In this document: positions 1 to 9,120 of the stretch, piece by piece
Layout of the letters: the number at the start of each line of letters is the position of its first letter
Position numbering within the stretch: the stretch's first letter is position 1
Origin: Bacteroidales bacterium
Lineage (GTDB): Bacteria; Bacteroidota; Bacteroidia; Bacteroidales; P3
Length of the DNA stretch: 9,473 nt
Assembly: GCA_017988355.1 (NCBI GenBank)
Contig: JAGNRX010000040.1
Coordinates: 1-9,473, forward strand
Direction: 5' to 3'
Program-made: the position numbers and the translations under genes
The notes under the pieces: model-generated
What the model was told of the DNA's origin: nothing
Databases searched by the model: none
Seen by the model: the letters and a program-made list of their open reading frames with translations, nothing else

Positions 1-120
1 AAGAAAAACTAAGTATTTGAGGGTTTAAACATCTTTTTAAGTCAGAAAAAACTTATTTATAGAGTGGGTTGGATTTTACAACGGTCTTTATTCGCTATCC
101 TATACCACTTTTCTAATCTG

Positions 121-151
121 CAAATATATATATAATAACTCAATTAGCAAA
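121..151 (-). promoter_or_regulatory. Candidate Bacteroidota-type promoter, leftward
   Basis: Read on the minus strand, TTTG (148-151) is followed after 19 nt by TATATTTG (121-128). This fits the Bacteroidota primary-sigma consensus, TTTG near -33 and TAnnTTTG near -7, both in sequence and spacing. A transcript would start near 113-116 and run leftward out of the window. The surrounding DNA is almost pure A/T, so a chance match is quite possible and no downstream gene is visible to support it. The position after a strong terminator, with the same strand continuing, is what one expects for the next transcription unit. Confidence 0.4.
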
Positions 152-397
152 AAAAACTTTTAAAAAATTTAATATTATTTCTCACACTCTTTTTTGCATT
201 TCTCTTTTTTACGTGGATTCACTATATTAGTTTCAATTCACACTAATAGGGTTAAAGCATTTGAACTCCTTTTTGAGTTATGATGGAGCTGAGTTTTTAG
301 GGCTTGAAAACGATTGTTTTATTATAGGATAAAACCTGAAAAAACGATACTAAAAGGCTAATTATTAAAATGATTTTTATCATCCATTTTGTCTCAT

Positions 398-429
398 AAA
401 AAAAAGAGTTATCTTATTGATAACTCTTT
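398..429 (-). terminator. Rho-independent terminator of the rplL-rpoB-rpoC-DUF3467 operon
   Basis: On the minus strand an 11-bp perfect stem (403-413 paired with 419-429, 5-nt loop at 414-418) is followed by an uninterrupted run of eight U (398-405, the first three also pairing in the stem). The stem starts about 17 nt after the DUF3467 stop codon. This is a classic intrinsic terminator and marks the end of the operon. In the other direction the stem is followed only by a mixed A/T stretch, so it should act mainly on leftward transcription. Confidence 0.9.
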
Positions 430-446
430 AATTATTAAATATCTGA

Positions 447-749
447 TTATGCTTGCCCCATTGGATTCATTTGATATGGTAGGGTTTGTTCTGGTTCTGT
501 TATTACTCCATTTTGTTGTTCATATTTTTCAATATTTTCTTTTAATGCATATAACAATCTTTTTGCATGCTGTGGAGAAAGAATTGACCTTGAACGAACT
601 TGAGCTTTTGGAACTCCAGGCATAACTTGAATAAAATCAACTATGAATTCTGTTGAGGAATGTGTAATTAGTTGAAGATTTGAATAAATTCCAGGTGCTA
701 CTTCTGCTGGTAATTCAATATCCATCTTTTGCTCTTTGTTGTTTTCCAT
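447..749 (-). CDS. DUF3467 family protein, function unknown
   Basis: This gene encodes a 100-residue soluble protein that I recognise as the DUF3467 family, commonly found right after rpoC in Bacteroidota. Its biochemical role is unknown. The conserved core is visible: G20-I-Y-S-N24, H30-S-S-T-E34-F, D38-F, P44-G-V-P47, and S58-P..A62-K-R-L65, followed by a helical stretch to about residue 78 (ALKENIEKYEQQ). The tail from residue 82 is Pro/Gln/Met-rich and looks disordered. There is no signal peptide, membrane segment or Cys/His metal site. I chose the ATG at 747-749 because the protein then begins MENNKEQKMDIEL, like family members. An in-frame GTG at 777-779 would add ten residues encoded by the arm of a hairpin and is rejected. 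No Shine-Dalgarno is visible, and the leader is A/T-rich. It lies 82 nt after rpoC and just before the terminator, so it is very likely co-transcribed. That linkage hints at a role near transcription, but this is inference. Confidence 0.88.
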   Translation of the reverse strand: MENNKEQKMDIELPAEVAPGIYSNLQLITHSSTEFIVDFIQVMPGVPKAQVRSRSILSPQHAKRLLYALKENIEKYEQQNGVITEPEQTLPYQMNPMGQA

Positions 750-762
750 ATTTTTAAATATT

Positions 763-814
763 TTGCCCTTATAAAACACTAGACCTAAAGTGGTATAATG
801 TTTTATAAGGGCAA
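763..814 (-). repeat. 52-nt near-perfect hairpin between rpoC and the DUF3467 gene
   Basis: Bases 763-778 pair perfectly with 799-814 (16 bp). The helix continues with 779/798, 780/797 and 781/796, one mismatch at 782/795, three more pairs (783-785 with 792-794) and a 6-nt loop at 786-791, giving about 22 pairs. Position 779/798 is a G.U pair only in the minus-strand RNA; the opposite transcript would have a C/A mismatch, so folding favours the operon transcript. The stem begins 17 nt after the rpoC stop and ends 13 nt before the downstream ATG, within reach of an initiating ribosome. No U-run follows it on the minus strand, so it is not a normal terminator. An RNase III-type processing site, an mRNA 3'-end stabiliser or a translational control structure are all possible. 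Confidence 0.85.
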
Positions 815-831
815 GTTTTATTACTTTCTAA

Positions 832-3800
832 TTATTCTTCTTTAGCTTTACGACCTCTTCTAGTTGGTGCGTTTTGAGCTGCTAGTTCTTCCAATTGTTG
901 TTTATTTGCAACGAAAGCATTTCTGTATTCTTTTAATCCTGTTCCTGCAGGAATTAGATGTCCTACTAAAACGTTTTCCTTTAATCCTAACAAATCGTCT
1001 TGCTTTGCATTTATTGCTGCTTCTGTCAATACTTTTGTTGTTTCTTGGAATGATGCTGCTGATAAATAACTCTTGGTTTGAAGAGAAGCTCTTGTAATAC
1101 CTTGAAGTATTTGGCGTGCTGTTGCTGGCTTAGCTTCACGTGCAGTTATTTGGACTTTGTCTTTTCTCTTTAGAGTTGAGTTTTCGTCCCTTAGTCCTCT
1201 TGCACTAATGATTTGTCCATTAACATAATTTTCACTATCACCTTGGTCTTCTATAACTTTCATTCCATAGATACTATCATTAATTTCATGGAATTCAATT
1301 TTATTAGCTACTTCTCCTTCTAGGAAACTAGTGTCACCTGGGTCTTGTATTTCAACCTTACGCATCATTTGTCTAACGATAACTTCAAAGTGTTTGTCAT
1401 TAATCTTCACTCCTTGTAAACGATAAACTTCTTGAACTTCATTTACGATATATTCTTGAACTCGCATAGGTCCCTTAATTGCAAGAATGTCTGCAGGGGT
1501 AATTGCTCCTTCACAAAGTGGTGAGCCAGCCTTTACATAGTCGTTTTCTTGGGCAAGGATTTGTTTAGATGTTGATACGAGATAAGGACGTGTTTCTCCT
1601 GTCTTGCTTGTGATTATGATCTCACGATTTCCTCTCTTAAGTTTCTTCATTAATGAAACTACTCCGTCAATTTCAGCAACTACTGCAGGATCTGATGGGT
1701 TACGAGCTTCAAATAATTCAGTTACTCTTGGAAGACCTCCTGTGATATCTCCAGATTTTCCAAATGAACGAGGTATCTTTACTAATACTTCTCCAGCACT
1801 AAGCTTTTGACCATCTTCAACCATAATATGAGAACCTACTGGTATGTCATATATTTTTAATACTTCTCCTGAAGAATTAACAATTGTTATTGCTGGATTT
1901 TTAGCTTTTTGACGAGATTCAATAACCACCTTGTCTTGTAGTCCGGTTTGGTCATCTGACTCCACTCTAAAGGTAATTCCTTCAACAACGTTCTCAAATG
2001 CAACCTTTCCTTGTACTTCTGTAATAATTACTGCATTATATGGATCCCATTCTATTATCAAGTCACCTTTCTTAACAAATGAATTGTTTTCAAAGAATAA
2101 CTTTGCACCGTATGGGATATTACCTGAGGCTAAAATTGCTTCAGTATTAGGATCTATAATTCTAAATTCTGCAGATCGACCTATAACAACTTGATATTTC
2201 TGATCAGTTGAGGATTTAGCTTCAACAAAACGTAATTCATCAATTATTAACTGACCTTCATATTTAGCAAAAATTCTTGAACCTGTTCCTATATTTCCTC
2301 CTGCAACTCCCCCTACGTGGAAAGTACGAAGAGTAAGCTGAGTTCCTGGCTCTCCAATTGATTGAGCAGCAATTACACCAACAGCTTCTCCTTTTTGAAC
2401 CATTCTTCCGTATGCAAGGTTACGGCCATAACATTTTGCACATACTCCATATTTAGATTCACAAGTTAGAACTGAACGGATTTCAACCTCTTCAATTGGT
2501 GAGTTTTCAATTTCCTTACAAATTTCTTCTGTAAGCTCTTGCCCTGAACTTGCTAGTAATTCTCCTGTTAGTGGATGAATTATATCGTGAAGTGTTACTC
2601 TACCTAAAATTCTATCGTATAAAGTCTGTACTATTTCTTCATTCTTCTTTAATGCTGTTGTTGGGATACCTCTTAGAGTTCCACAGTCTTCATCAGCAAT
2701 AATAACATCTTGAGCTACGTCAACCAAACGACGAGTTAGATATCCTGCGTCAGCTGTTTTAAGAGCTGTATCGGCAAGACCCTTACGAGCACCGTGGGTT
2801 GAAATAAAGTATTCTAAAACAGATAGTCCTTCTTTAAAGTTAGAGATAATTGGGTTTTCGATAATTTCAGCTCCTGTTGCACCAGACTTTTGAGGCTTTG
2901 CCATAAGTCCACGCATTCCTGAAAGCTGACGAATTTGCTCCTTTGATCCACGGGCTCCAGAATCAAGCATCATAAATACTGGATTGAAACCTTGACGGTC
3001 TGTTGCAACTTCTTTCATTACAATGTTTGTCAAATCTCTATTAGTATTTGTCCAAACATCAATAATTTGATTGTATCTTTCATTGTTGGTGATAAGTCCC
3101 ATTTGATAGTTAGCAATAACCTCAACAACTTCTTCATTTGCTTTGTCTATAAGTATAGCTTTTTGTTCAGGAATAATAACATCACCTAAGTTAAATGATA
3201 GTCCTCCCTTAAATGCCATTCTATATCCTAAGCTTTTTATATCATCAAGAAATCTTGCAGTTTTTGCAGTTCCACAAACTTTTAATATATCTCCTATAAT
3301 GTCTCTAAGAATAGTTTTCTTTAAAACTTGATTTACATAACCAAATTCTTCTGGAACAACTATATTGAATAATACTCTACCAACAGTAGTTTCTATCCTT
3401 TCAACTTTTTGTTCTCCAGATTTATCAATAAAAGTTCTCCTTAATTTAATACTAGCATGCAAATCAACTGCCTTTTCATTATAAGCAATTTGAACTTCTT
3501 CAGAAGAATAGAATAATTTACCTTCTCCTTTTACTGTTCTTTCTGCATCAGATAATCTTCCTTTGGTCATATAGTATAGACCAAGTACCATGTCTTGAGA
3601 TGGAACCGTTATTGGAGCTCCGTTTGCAGGGTTAAGAATATTATGAGAAGCTAGCATTAGTATTTGAGCTTCAAGAACAGCAGCATTTCCAAGTGGAACG
3701 TGTACTGCCATTTGGTCTCCATCGAAATCGGCATTGAAAGCAGAACAAACTAGAGGGTGAAGCTGTATTGCCTTTCCTTCAACTAATCGAGGTTGGAAAG

Positions 3801-5148
3801 CCTGAATACCTAAACGGTGAAGTGTTGGAGCACGGTTTAAGAGAACTGGATGTCCTTTTAATATATTCTCCAAAATTTCCCAAACAACAGGGTCTCTCCT
3901 ATCAACTATTTTCTTTGCTGATTTAACTGTTTTCACTATTCCTCTCTCAAGCATCTTACGAATAATAAATGGCTTGAAAAGTTCTGATGCCATATCTTTC
4001 GGAAGTCCGCATTCGTGAAGTAGTAAGTCTGGTCCAACAACAATAACAGAACGACCTGAATAGTCAACACGTTTCCCTAATAAGTTTTGACGGAAACGTC
4101 CTTGTTTTCCTTTTAAGCTATCTGATAATGATTTTAAAGCTCTATTTGATTCTGATTTAACAGAACTGACTTTTCTTGAGTTGTCAAATAATGAATCAAC
4201 AGCTTCTTGTAACATCCGCTTTTCATTTCGCATAATTACATCTGGAGCTTTAATTTCAATTAGTCTCTTTAAACGATTATTTCTTATAATAACCCTTCTA
4301 TATAGGTCATTAAGGTCGGATGTTGCAAAACGACCTCCATCTAAAGGAACTAACGGACGTAACTCCGGTGGAATAACAGGAACAACTTGAACAATCATCC
4401 ACTCAGGACGATTCTCAATTCTATTTTGTGCATCTCGGAATGCTTCAACAACATTTAGCCTTTTTAATGCCTCTTGTTTTCTTTGTTGAGAGGTTTCTCT
4501 GTTTGCTGTATGTCTTAAATCGTATGATAATTTATCTAAATCTAAGTCTTTCAACAGTACAATTAATGCCTCAGCACCCATTCTTGCGATAAATTTATTT
4601 GGGTCTTTATCGTCTAAAAGCTGATTTTCTGCAGGAAGAGAATCTAGACATTCAAAATATTGAGTTTCATCTAATAAAGCGCCTTTCTTAATCTCCTCTT
4701 TTTCGACAATACCTTGATTAATTACAATGTATTTTTCGTAATATATTACTTGCTCTAATTCTTTTGTTTTTAAACCAAGTAGTGCTCCAATTTTATTAGG
4801 TAATGAGCGGAAAAACCAAATGTGAGCAACAGGAACAACCAATTGTATATGCCCCATTCTCTCTCTACGGACTTTCTTTTCAGTTACTTCAACACCACAA
4901 CGGTCGCAAACAATCCCCTTATATCTAATCCTCTTGTATTTCCCACAATGACATTCCCAATCTTTTATTGGTCCAAATATTCTTTCGCAGAAAAGACCAT
5001 CTCTTTCAGGTTTATAAGTTCTGTAATTTATAGTTTCAGGCTTCAACACCTCTCCTCTTGAACGTTCAAGAATTGATTCAGGTGAAGCAAGACTAACTGT
5101 CATTGAATTAAAATTACTATTTATTAAGTTTTCTTTTTTTATTGCCAT
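832..5148 (-). CDS. rpoC: DNA-directed RNA polymerase subunit beta'
   Basis: This is the complete 1438-residue beta' subunit, which with beta forms the catalytic cleft of RNA polymerase. The N-terminal zinc site has C66, C68, C81 and C84. The active-site loop NADFDGD is at 472-478, with D474, D476 and D478 binding the catalytic Mg2+. The second zinc site is C822, C896, C903 and C906. The bridge helix lies at about 776-813, and the trigger loop ([10 protein letters not shown]) at 938-947 keeps R941 and H944. About 180 residues (roughly 951-1131) interrupt the trigger loop before [10 protein letters not shown], corresponding in position to the SI3 insertion of Gram-negative polymerases. The C-terminus has the conserved QILQGITRA and [12 protein letters not shown] segments and ends in a basic [10 protein letters not shown] tail. 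The ATG start gives an N-terminus that matches Bacteroides RpoC (SNF....LASPE.IL), 43 nt after rpoB. No Shine-Dalgarno is visible. Codons 3-5 contain a run of seven A. All key residues are present, so the protein should be functional. Confidence 0.99.
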   Translation of the reverse strand: MAIKKENLINSNFNSMTVSLASPESILERSRGEVLKPETINYRTYKPERDGLFCERIFGPIKDWECHCGKYKRIRYKGIVCDRCGVEVTEKKVRRERMGHIQLVVPVAHIWFFRSLPNKIGALLGLKTKELEQVIYYEKYIVINQGIVEKEEIKKGALLDETQYFECLDSLPAENQLLDDKDPNKFIARMGAEALIVLLKDLDLDKLSYDLRHTANRETSQQRKQEALKRLNVVEAFRDAQNRIENRPEWMIVQVVPVIPPELRPLVPLDGGRFATSDLNDLYRRVIIRNNRLKRLIEIKAPDVIMRNEKRMLQEAVDSLFDNSRKVSSVKSESNRALKSLSDSLKGKQGRFRQNLLGKRVDYSGRSVIVVGPDLLLHECGLPKDMASELFKPFIIRKMLERGIVKTVKSAKKIVDRRDPVVWEILENILKGHPVLLNRAPTLHRLGIQAFQPRLVEGKAIQLHPLVCSAFNADFDGDQMAVHVPLGNAAVLEAQILMLASHNILNPANGAPITVPSQDMVLGLYYMTKGRLSDAERTVKGEGKLFYSSEEVQIAYNEKAVDLHASIKLRRTFIDKSGEQKVERIETTVGRVLFNIVVPEEFGYVNQVLKKTILRDIIGDILKVCGTAKTARFLDDIKSLGYRMAFKGGLSFNLGDVIIPEQKAILIDKANEEVVEVIANYQMGLITNNERYNQIIDVWTNTNRDLTNIVMKEVATDRQGFNPVFMMLDSGARGSKEQIRQLSGMRGLMAKPQKSGATGAEIIENPIISNFKEGLSVLEYFISTHGARKGLADTALKTADAGYLTRRLVDVAQDVIIADEDCGTLRGIPTTALKKNEEIVQTLYDRILGRVTLHDIIHPLTGELLASSGQELTEEICKEIENSPIEEVEIRSVLTCESKYGVCAKCYGRNLAYGRMVQKGEAVGVIAAQSIGEPGTQLTLRTFHVGGVAGGNIGTGSRIFAKYEGQLIIDELRFVEAKSSTDQKYQVVIGRSAEFRIIDPNTEAILASGNIPYGAKLFFENNSFVKKGDLIIEWDPYNAVIITEVQGKVAFENVVEGITFRVESDDQTGLQDKVVIESRQKAKNPAITIVNSSGEVLKIYDIPVGSHIMVEDGQKLSAGEVLVKIPRSFGKSGDITGGLPRVTELFEARNPSDPAVVAEIDGVVSLMKKLKRGNREIIITSKTGETRPYLVSTSKQILAQENDYVKAGSPLCEGAITPADILAIKGPMRVQEYIVNEVQEVYRLQGVKINDKHFEVIVRQMMRKVEIQDPGDTSFLEGEVANKIEFHEINDSIYGMKVIEDQGDSENYVNGQIISARGLRDENSTLKRKDKVQITAREAKPATARQILQGITRASLQTKSYLSAASFQETTKVLTEAAINAKQDDLLGLKENVLVGHLIPAGTGLKEYRNAFVANKQQLEELAAQNAPTRRGRKAKEE

Positions 5149-5191
5149 GATATTTAATGCTAAATGATTTGTTTATTGAACTACTTTTTGA

Positions 5192-8100
5192 TTAGTTGTT
5201 TTTATTAGTGTCAAATGTGACTTCTAATCCTAATCCTCTTAGTTCATGTATTAAGACATTAAATGATTCTGGAATACCAGGTGTTGGCATATTGTCTCCT
5301 TTAACAATTGCTTCGTAAGCCTTAGCACGTCCAACAACATCATCTGATTTAACAGTTAAAATTTCTTGAAGGATGTTAGCTGCTCCAAAAGCTTCTAAAG
5401 CCCAAACTTCCATCTCTCCAAAACGTTGACCTCCAAATTGAGCCTTTCCTCCTAATGGTTGTTGTGTAATTAGAGAGTAAGGTCCGATTGAACGAGCATG
5501 CATCTTATCATCTATCATATGATGAAGTTTAAGCATATAGATGTAACCTACAGTTGCTGTTTGATCAAATCTTTCTCCTGTTTCACCATCGTATAAATAA
5601 CATTTTCCGTTTTCAGGTAAGCCTGCTTTCCTCATATATTCATTAACTTCATCTAAGCTAGCTCCATCAAAAATTGGTGTTTGGAAAGTTAATCCTAATT
5701 CCTTTCCTGCCCAACCTAAAACAGTTTCAAATATCTGACCAAGGTTCATACGAGAAGGAACACCCAGAGGATTAAGAACAATATCAACTGGCTTTCCATT
5801 TTCTAAGAATGGCATATCTTCTTCACGTACTATTCTTGCAACAATACCTTTATTTCCGTGACGACCAGCCATCTTATCTCCAACTTTCAGTTTACGTTTC
5901 TTAGCAACATAAATCTTAGCCATTTGAATAATTCCAGCAGGTAAATCATCTCCTATAGATGTTACAAACTGCTTTCTAGCATATACACCTTGGATTTCTC
6001 TTGAACGAATATTGTAATTATTCAACAACTCTTTAATTAAAGAATTTGTCTCTTTATCTGATGTCCATTTATTTGGATTAACATTACTATAGTCAATCGC
6101 TAATAGCATTTTTTGGTTAAACTTAGCTTTCTTTGGGATAAGTTCTTCACTAAATGTTGAATATATTCCTTGAGAAACCTTTCCTGCCAATATTACTATT
6201 AATTTATCGACCAATTTATTCTTATGATCAAAAAGTTCTTTTTCACATTGCTCTTTTAGATCTTTAATAATATCTTTGTCTTTTGCTCTTGACTTCTTAT
6301 CTTTATGAATTCTTGTAAATAGCTTTTTGTCAATAACAACTCCAGCAATTGATGGTGGAACTTTCATCGAAGCATCTTTAACGTCACCTGCTTTGTCTCC
6401 AAAGATTGCTCTAAGTAGTTTTTCTTCAGGTGTTGGATCAGATTCTCCTTTTGGTGTAATTTTACCAACAAGAATATCTCCTTCTTTTACGTAAGCTCCA
6501 ATTCTAACCATTCCTTTTTCGTCAAGGTCTTTTGTTGCTTCAACACTAACGTTAGGAATTTCTTGTGTAAGTTCTTCTAAACCTCGTTTAGTCTCTCTTA
6601 CTTCGGTAATAAATTCTTCAACGTGAACAGAAGTAAATAAGTCTTGTTTTACTATTTTTTCTGAAATAACAATAGCATCTTCATAGTTATAACCTTTCCA
6701 AGGCATAAATGCAACTTGAAGGTTTCTTCCTAATGCTAATACTCCATCTTTGGTAGCATAGCCCTCAGAAAGGACTTGATCTTTCTTAACCTTGTCTCCT
6801 TTTTTAACAATTGGACGAAGGTTAATTGAAGTTCCTTGATTGGTTCTTTGGAATTTAGTGAAATAATATGTTTTAGCATCATCGTCAAAACTTACCTTCC
6901 TCTCTTTCTCATCTCGAGCGTATCGAATAGTGATTTTATCAGCATCAACATATTCAACTACACCATCTCCTTCAGCAATAAGTAATACTCTTGAGTCTTG
7001 TGCTACAAATGGCTCTATTCCTGTTCCAACTATTGGTATTTCAGGATTTAATAATGGTACAGCTTGACGCATCATATTAGATCCCATTAATGCACGGTTA
7101 GCATCATCATGCTCCAAGAATGGAATTAAAGAAGCCGCAATTGAAGCAATTTGATTTGAAGCAACGTCCATTAAATGAATTTCTTCAGGTGCAACAATTG
7201 GGAAATCCGCCATTTTTCGAGTTTTAATTCTTTCCTCAACGAATTTTCCATCTTTAGTTATGTGAGTTGTTGCTTGCGCTACAATCATATCCTCTTCTTC
7301 TTCCGCACTTAAGTAAATAGGGCTCTCATCATTAAGGACTTTGCAGTTTTCAACTTTATAATATGGGGTTTCAATAAAACCTAAATTATTAATCTTTGCA
7401 AATATACATAATGAAGAAATCAAACCAATATTTGGCCCTTCTGGAGTTTCAATTGTACATAATCTACCATAGTGAGTATAGTGAACGTCACGAACTTCAA
7501 ATCCTGCTCTTTCTCTTGAAAGTCCACCAGGTCCTAAAGCAGAAATACGTCTTTTGTGAGTAAGTTCAGCCAAAGGATTTGTTTGATCCATAAATTGAGA
7601 CAATTGGTTTGTTCCAAAGAATGAATTAATTACTGATGATAGGGTCTTTGCGTTGATAAGATCAGTTGGAGTAAAGACTTCATTATCTCTAACGTTCATT
7701 CTTTCTCTAATTGTCCTTGACATACGAGCTAATCCTACACCGAATTGAGAATATAATTGCTCTCCAACAGTTCTAACCCTTCTATTGCTTAAGTGATCTA
7801 TATCATCAATATCAGTTTTTGAATTGATTAGTTCGATTAAATATCTAATGATAGATATTATATCTTCTTGAGTTAAGACTTTAACATCGCTCGGAACCTT
7901 TAGGTTTAATTTGGTATTAATTCTATAACGACCAACATCTCCTAAATCATAACGTTTGTCCGAAAAGAATAATTTTTCTATAATACCTCTAGCGGTTTCT
8001 TCATCTGGTGGTTCTGCACTTCTTAGTTGTCTATAAATAAACTCAACAGCTTCCTTGGCATTGTTTGCTGTATCTTTTTGAAGTGTATTAAAAATAATAG

Positions 8101-9010
8101 AATAGTCACTTGATGATGAGTCTTCGGTATGTAGTAGTACTGTTTGAACGCCTGATTGAAGAATTTCATCAACGTTCTCTTCTGTTAATTCGGTTTCCCT
8201 ATCTATAATAACTTCTGTACGTTCAATTGAAACAACTTCTCCGGTATCTTCATCAACGAAGTCTTCAATCCAAGCGCGTACAACTCTTGCTGCTAACTTT
8301 CGACCAACAACCTTCTTAAGATTAGTTTTGGTTACTTTAAATTCTTCAGCAAGATTAAAAATCTCTAAAATATCTTTATCTGTTTCATAACCTATCGCTC
8401 TAAGTAGAGTTGTAATAGGTAGTTTTTTCTTTCTGTCAATATAAGCGTACATGACGTTATTAATGTCAGTAGTAAACTCCATCCAAGATCCCTTAAATGG
8501 AATAATACGTGCAGAGTATAATTGCATTCCATTAGCATGATTACTCGTTCCAAAGAAAACCCCTGGTGAACGATGCAATTGCGATACTACAACTCTTTCT
8601 GCTCCATTAACAACAAAAGTACCCTTAGGTGTCATATATGGAATCATTCCTAGATATACATCTTGAATGATTGTTTCAAACTCTTCATGTTCTGGATCTG
8701 TACAGAACAATTTTAATTTAGCTTTCAATGGAACGCTAAATGTTAATCCTCTCTCTAAACATTCTTGAATAGAATAACGAGGCGGATCAATAAAATAATC
8801 GAGAAATTCTAAAACGAAATTATTCCTCGCATCTGAAATTGGAAAGTTTTCTGAAAACACTTTATACAAGCCTTCATTAACTCTATTTTCAGAATTTGTT
8901 TCAAGTTGGAAAAAATCTTGAAACGATTTTAATTGAATATCCAAGAAATCAGGATAATCAAATGGTTTTACAGATGCAAAACTTACTATGTTGGATTTAT
9001 TGTGTGCCAA
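5192..9010 (-). CDS. rpoB: DNA-directed RNA polymerase subunit beta
   Basis: This is the complete 1272-residue beta subunit of RNA polymerase, close in length to Bacteroides RpoB (about 1270). From the N-terminus it has the protrusion and lobe (conserved [19 protein letters not shown] at 135-153) and the rifampicin pocket at 466-492. D475, H485 and S490 there equal E. coli D516, H526 and S531, a wild-type sensitive pattern. YNYEDA is at 774-779, and K1046 and K1054 in [12 protein letters not shown] equal E. coli K1065 and K1073. [19 protein letters not shown] (1193-1211) and the C-terminal clamp-contacting segment ending near 1262 are intact. A Lys/Asp-rich stretch at about 900-1010 is the most divergent part and lies where lineage-specific insertions occur. 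The start is TTG (9008-9010): an in-frame TAA lies two codons upstream, the next Met is residue 122, and homology begins by about residue 8. T519 replaces the usual Pro of CPIETPEG. No Shine-Dalgarno is visible. Confidence 0.98.
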   Translation of the reverse strand: MAHNKSNIVSFASVKPFDYPDFLDIQLKSFQDFFQLETNSENRVNEGLYKVFSENFPISDARNNFVLEFLDYFIDPPRYSIQECLERGLTFSVPLKAKLKLFCTDPEHEEFETIIQDVYLGMIPYMTPKGTFVVNGAERVVVSQLHRSPGVFFGTSNHANGMQLYSARIIPFKGSWMEFTTDINNVMYAYIDRKKKLPITTLLRAIGYETDKDILEIFNLAEEFKVTKTNLKKVVGRKLAARVVRAWIEDFVDEDTGEVVSIERTEVIIDRETELTEENVDEILQSGVQTVLLHTEDSSSSDYSIIFNTLQKDTANNAKEAVEFIYRQLRSAEPPDEETARGIIEKLFFSDKRYDLGDVGRYRINTKLNLKVPSDVKVLTQEDIISIIRYLIELINSKTDIDDIDHLSNRRVRTVGEQLYSQFGVGLARMSRTIRERMNVRDNEVFTPTDLINAKTLSSVINSFFGTNQLSQFMDQTNPLAELTHKRRISALGPGGLSRERAGFEVRDVHYTHYGRLCTIETPEGPNIGLISSLCIFAKINNLGFIETPYYKVENCKVLNDESPIYLSAEEEEDMIVAQATTHITKDGKFVEERIKTRKMADFPIVAPEEIHLMDVASNQIASIAASLIPFLEHDDANRALMGSNMMRQAVPLLNPEIPIVGTGIEPFVAQDSRVLLIAEGDGVVEYVDADKITIRYARDEKERKVSFDDDAKTYYFTKFQRTNQGTSINLRPIVKKGDKVKKDQVLSEGYATKDGVLALGRNLQVAFMPWKGYNYEDAIVISEKIVKQDLFTSVHVEEFITEVRETKRGLEELTQEIPNVSVEATKDLDEKGMVRIGAYVKEGDILVGKITPKGESDPTPEEKLLRAIFGDKAGDVKDASMKVPPSIAGVVIDKKLFTRIHKDKKSRAKDKDIIKDLKEQCEKELFDHKNKLVDKLIVILAGKVSQGIYSTFSEELIPKKAKFNQKMLLAIDYSNVNPNKWTSDKETNSLIKELLNNYNIRSREIQGVYARKQFVTSIGDDLPAGIIQMAKIYVAKKRKLKVGDKMAGRHGNKGIVARIVREEDMPFLENGKPVDIVLNPLGVPSRMNLGQIFETVLGWAGKELGLTFQTPIFDGASLDEVNEYMRKAGLPENGKCYLYDGETGERFDQTATVGYIYMLKLHHMIDDKMHARSIGPYSLITQQPLGGKAQFGGQRFGEMEVWALEAFGAANILQEILTVKSDDVVGRAKAYEAIVKGDNMPTPGIPESFNVLIHELRGLGLEVTFDTNKNN
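9008..9010 (-). promoter_or_regulatory. TTG start codon of rpoB
   Basis: Reading leftward, an in-frame TAA (9014-9016) and ACC precede TTG GCA CAC AAT. No ATG or GTG lies in frame between the stop and the conserved FASVK..DYPDFLD segment (residues 11-24), so TTG is the only standard bacterial start that keeps the conserved N-terminus. The region before it is A/T-rich with no Shine-Dalgarno. A rarer ATT or ATA start within the first codons cannot be excluded. Confidence 0.75.
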
Positions 9011-9059
9011 GGTTTAAATATTAATTAGTAAAAAAATAAGATTTATACAAACACAAACA

Positions 9060-9096
9060 AGGAATAGGTATTCTTAAGTTAGAATACCATATTCCT
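9060..9096 (-). repeat. Hairpin in the rplL-rpoB intercistronic gap
   Basis: Bases 9060-9066 pair with 9090-9096 and 9067-9074 pair with 9081-9088, giving 15 pairs with a single bulged base at 9089 and a 6-nt loop (9075-9080). On the minus strand the stem begins 24 nt after the rplL stop. It is followed by a U-rich tract broken by G (TTGTTTGTGTTTG) rather than a clean U-run. This suits a leaky terminator (attenuator) or an RNA-processing site better than full termination. In E. coli the same gap holds a partial terminator and an RNase III site; function here is inferred by position only. Confidence 0.75.
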
Positions 9097-9120
9097 ATGA
9101 TAATTTTGTTGTGAAATGTC

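Larger units (their letters stand above)
1..446. other. Non-coding region downstream of the rpoBC operon
   Basis: This AT-rich stretch has no credible gene: every frame is broken by stops at short intervals, and neither strand gives a recognisable peptide. It holds the operon terminator at 398-429 and a possible leftward promoter at 121-151, both listed separately. It also has several weak inverted repeats. Bases 316-322 pair with 329-335 (7 bp, 6-nt loop), flanked by similar copies of GAAAACGAT at 306-314 and GAAAAAACGAT at 338-348. Bases 264-268 pair with 275-279 (5 bp), and 370-374 pair with 379-383 (5 bp). A looser two-part pairing joins 63-67 with 105-109 and 71-74 with 97-100. If the promoter is real, bases 1-115 would be the leader of a minus-strand gene lying beyond the left edge. 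I see no tRNA, IS end or decayed gene here. Confidence 0.7.

Noticed and set aside
9..32. Seven-codon ATG frame on the minus strand in the possible leader
   Set aside because: It is too short, has no ribosome site or homology, and is expected by chance in this composition.
252..270. AGGAG at good spacing before an ATG on the minus strand
   Set aside because: The frame reads ATG CTT TAA and stops at once; Shine-Dalgarno sites are also not used by the other genes here.
316..335. 7-bp inverted repeat flanked by GAAAACGAT-like copies, as a possible mobile-element remnant or operator
   Set aside because: It is short, A/T-rich and without terminal-repeat structure, target duplication or a nearby regulated gene; a chance origin is adequate.
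389..625. Plus-strand open frame overlapping the terminator and the DUF3467 gene
   Set aside because: It is antisense to a recognised gene and to the terminator stem, has a low-complexity Leu-rich translation, and resembles no family.
750..779. GTG start extending the DUF3467 protein by ten residues
   Set aside because: The added residues are encoded mainly by the hairpin arm, and the ATG at 747-749 gives the family-like N-terminus.
864..5061. Several plus-strand open frames of 60-90 codons inside rpoC
   Set aside because: All are antisense to strongly conserved rpoC sequence and give no recognisable product.
5134..5140. Run of seven A in codons 3-5 of rpoC as a slippage or frameshift signal
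   Set aside because: The frame is intact and Lys-rich N-termini (MA.[RK]KEN) are normal in the family; nothing else suggests programmed slippage.
7535..7615. Rifampicin-resistance mutations in the RpoB pocket
   Set aside because: The positions equal to E. coli D516, H526, R529 and S531 are wild type; Ala at the S522 position is normal for Bacteroidota.
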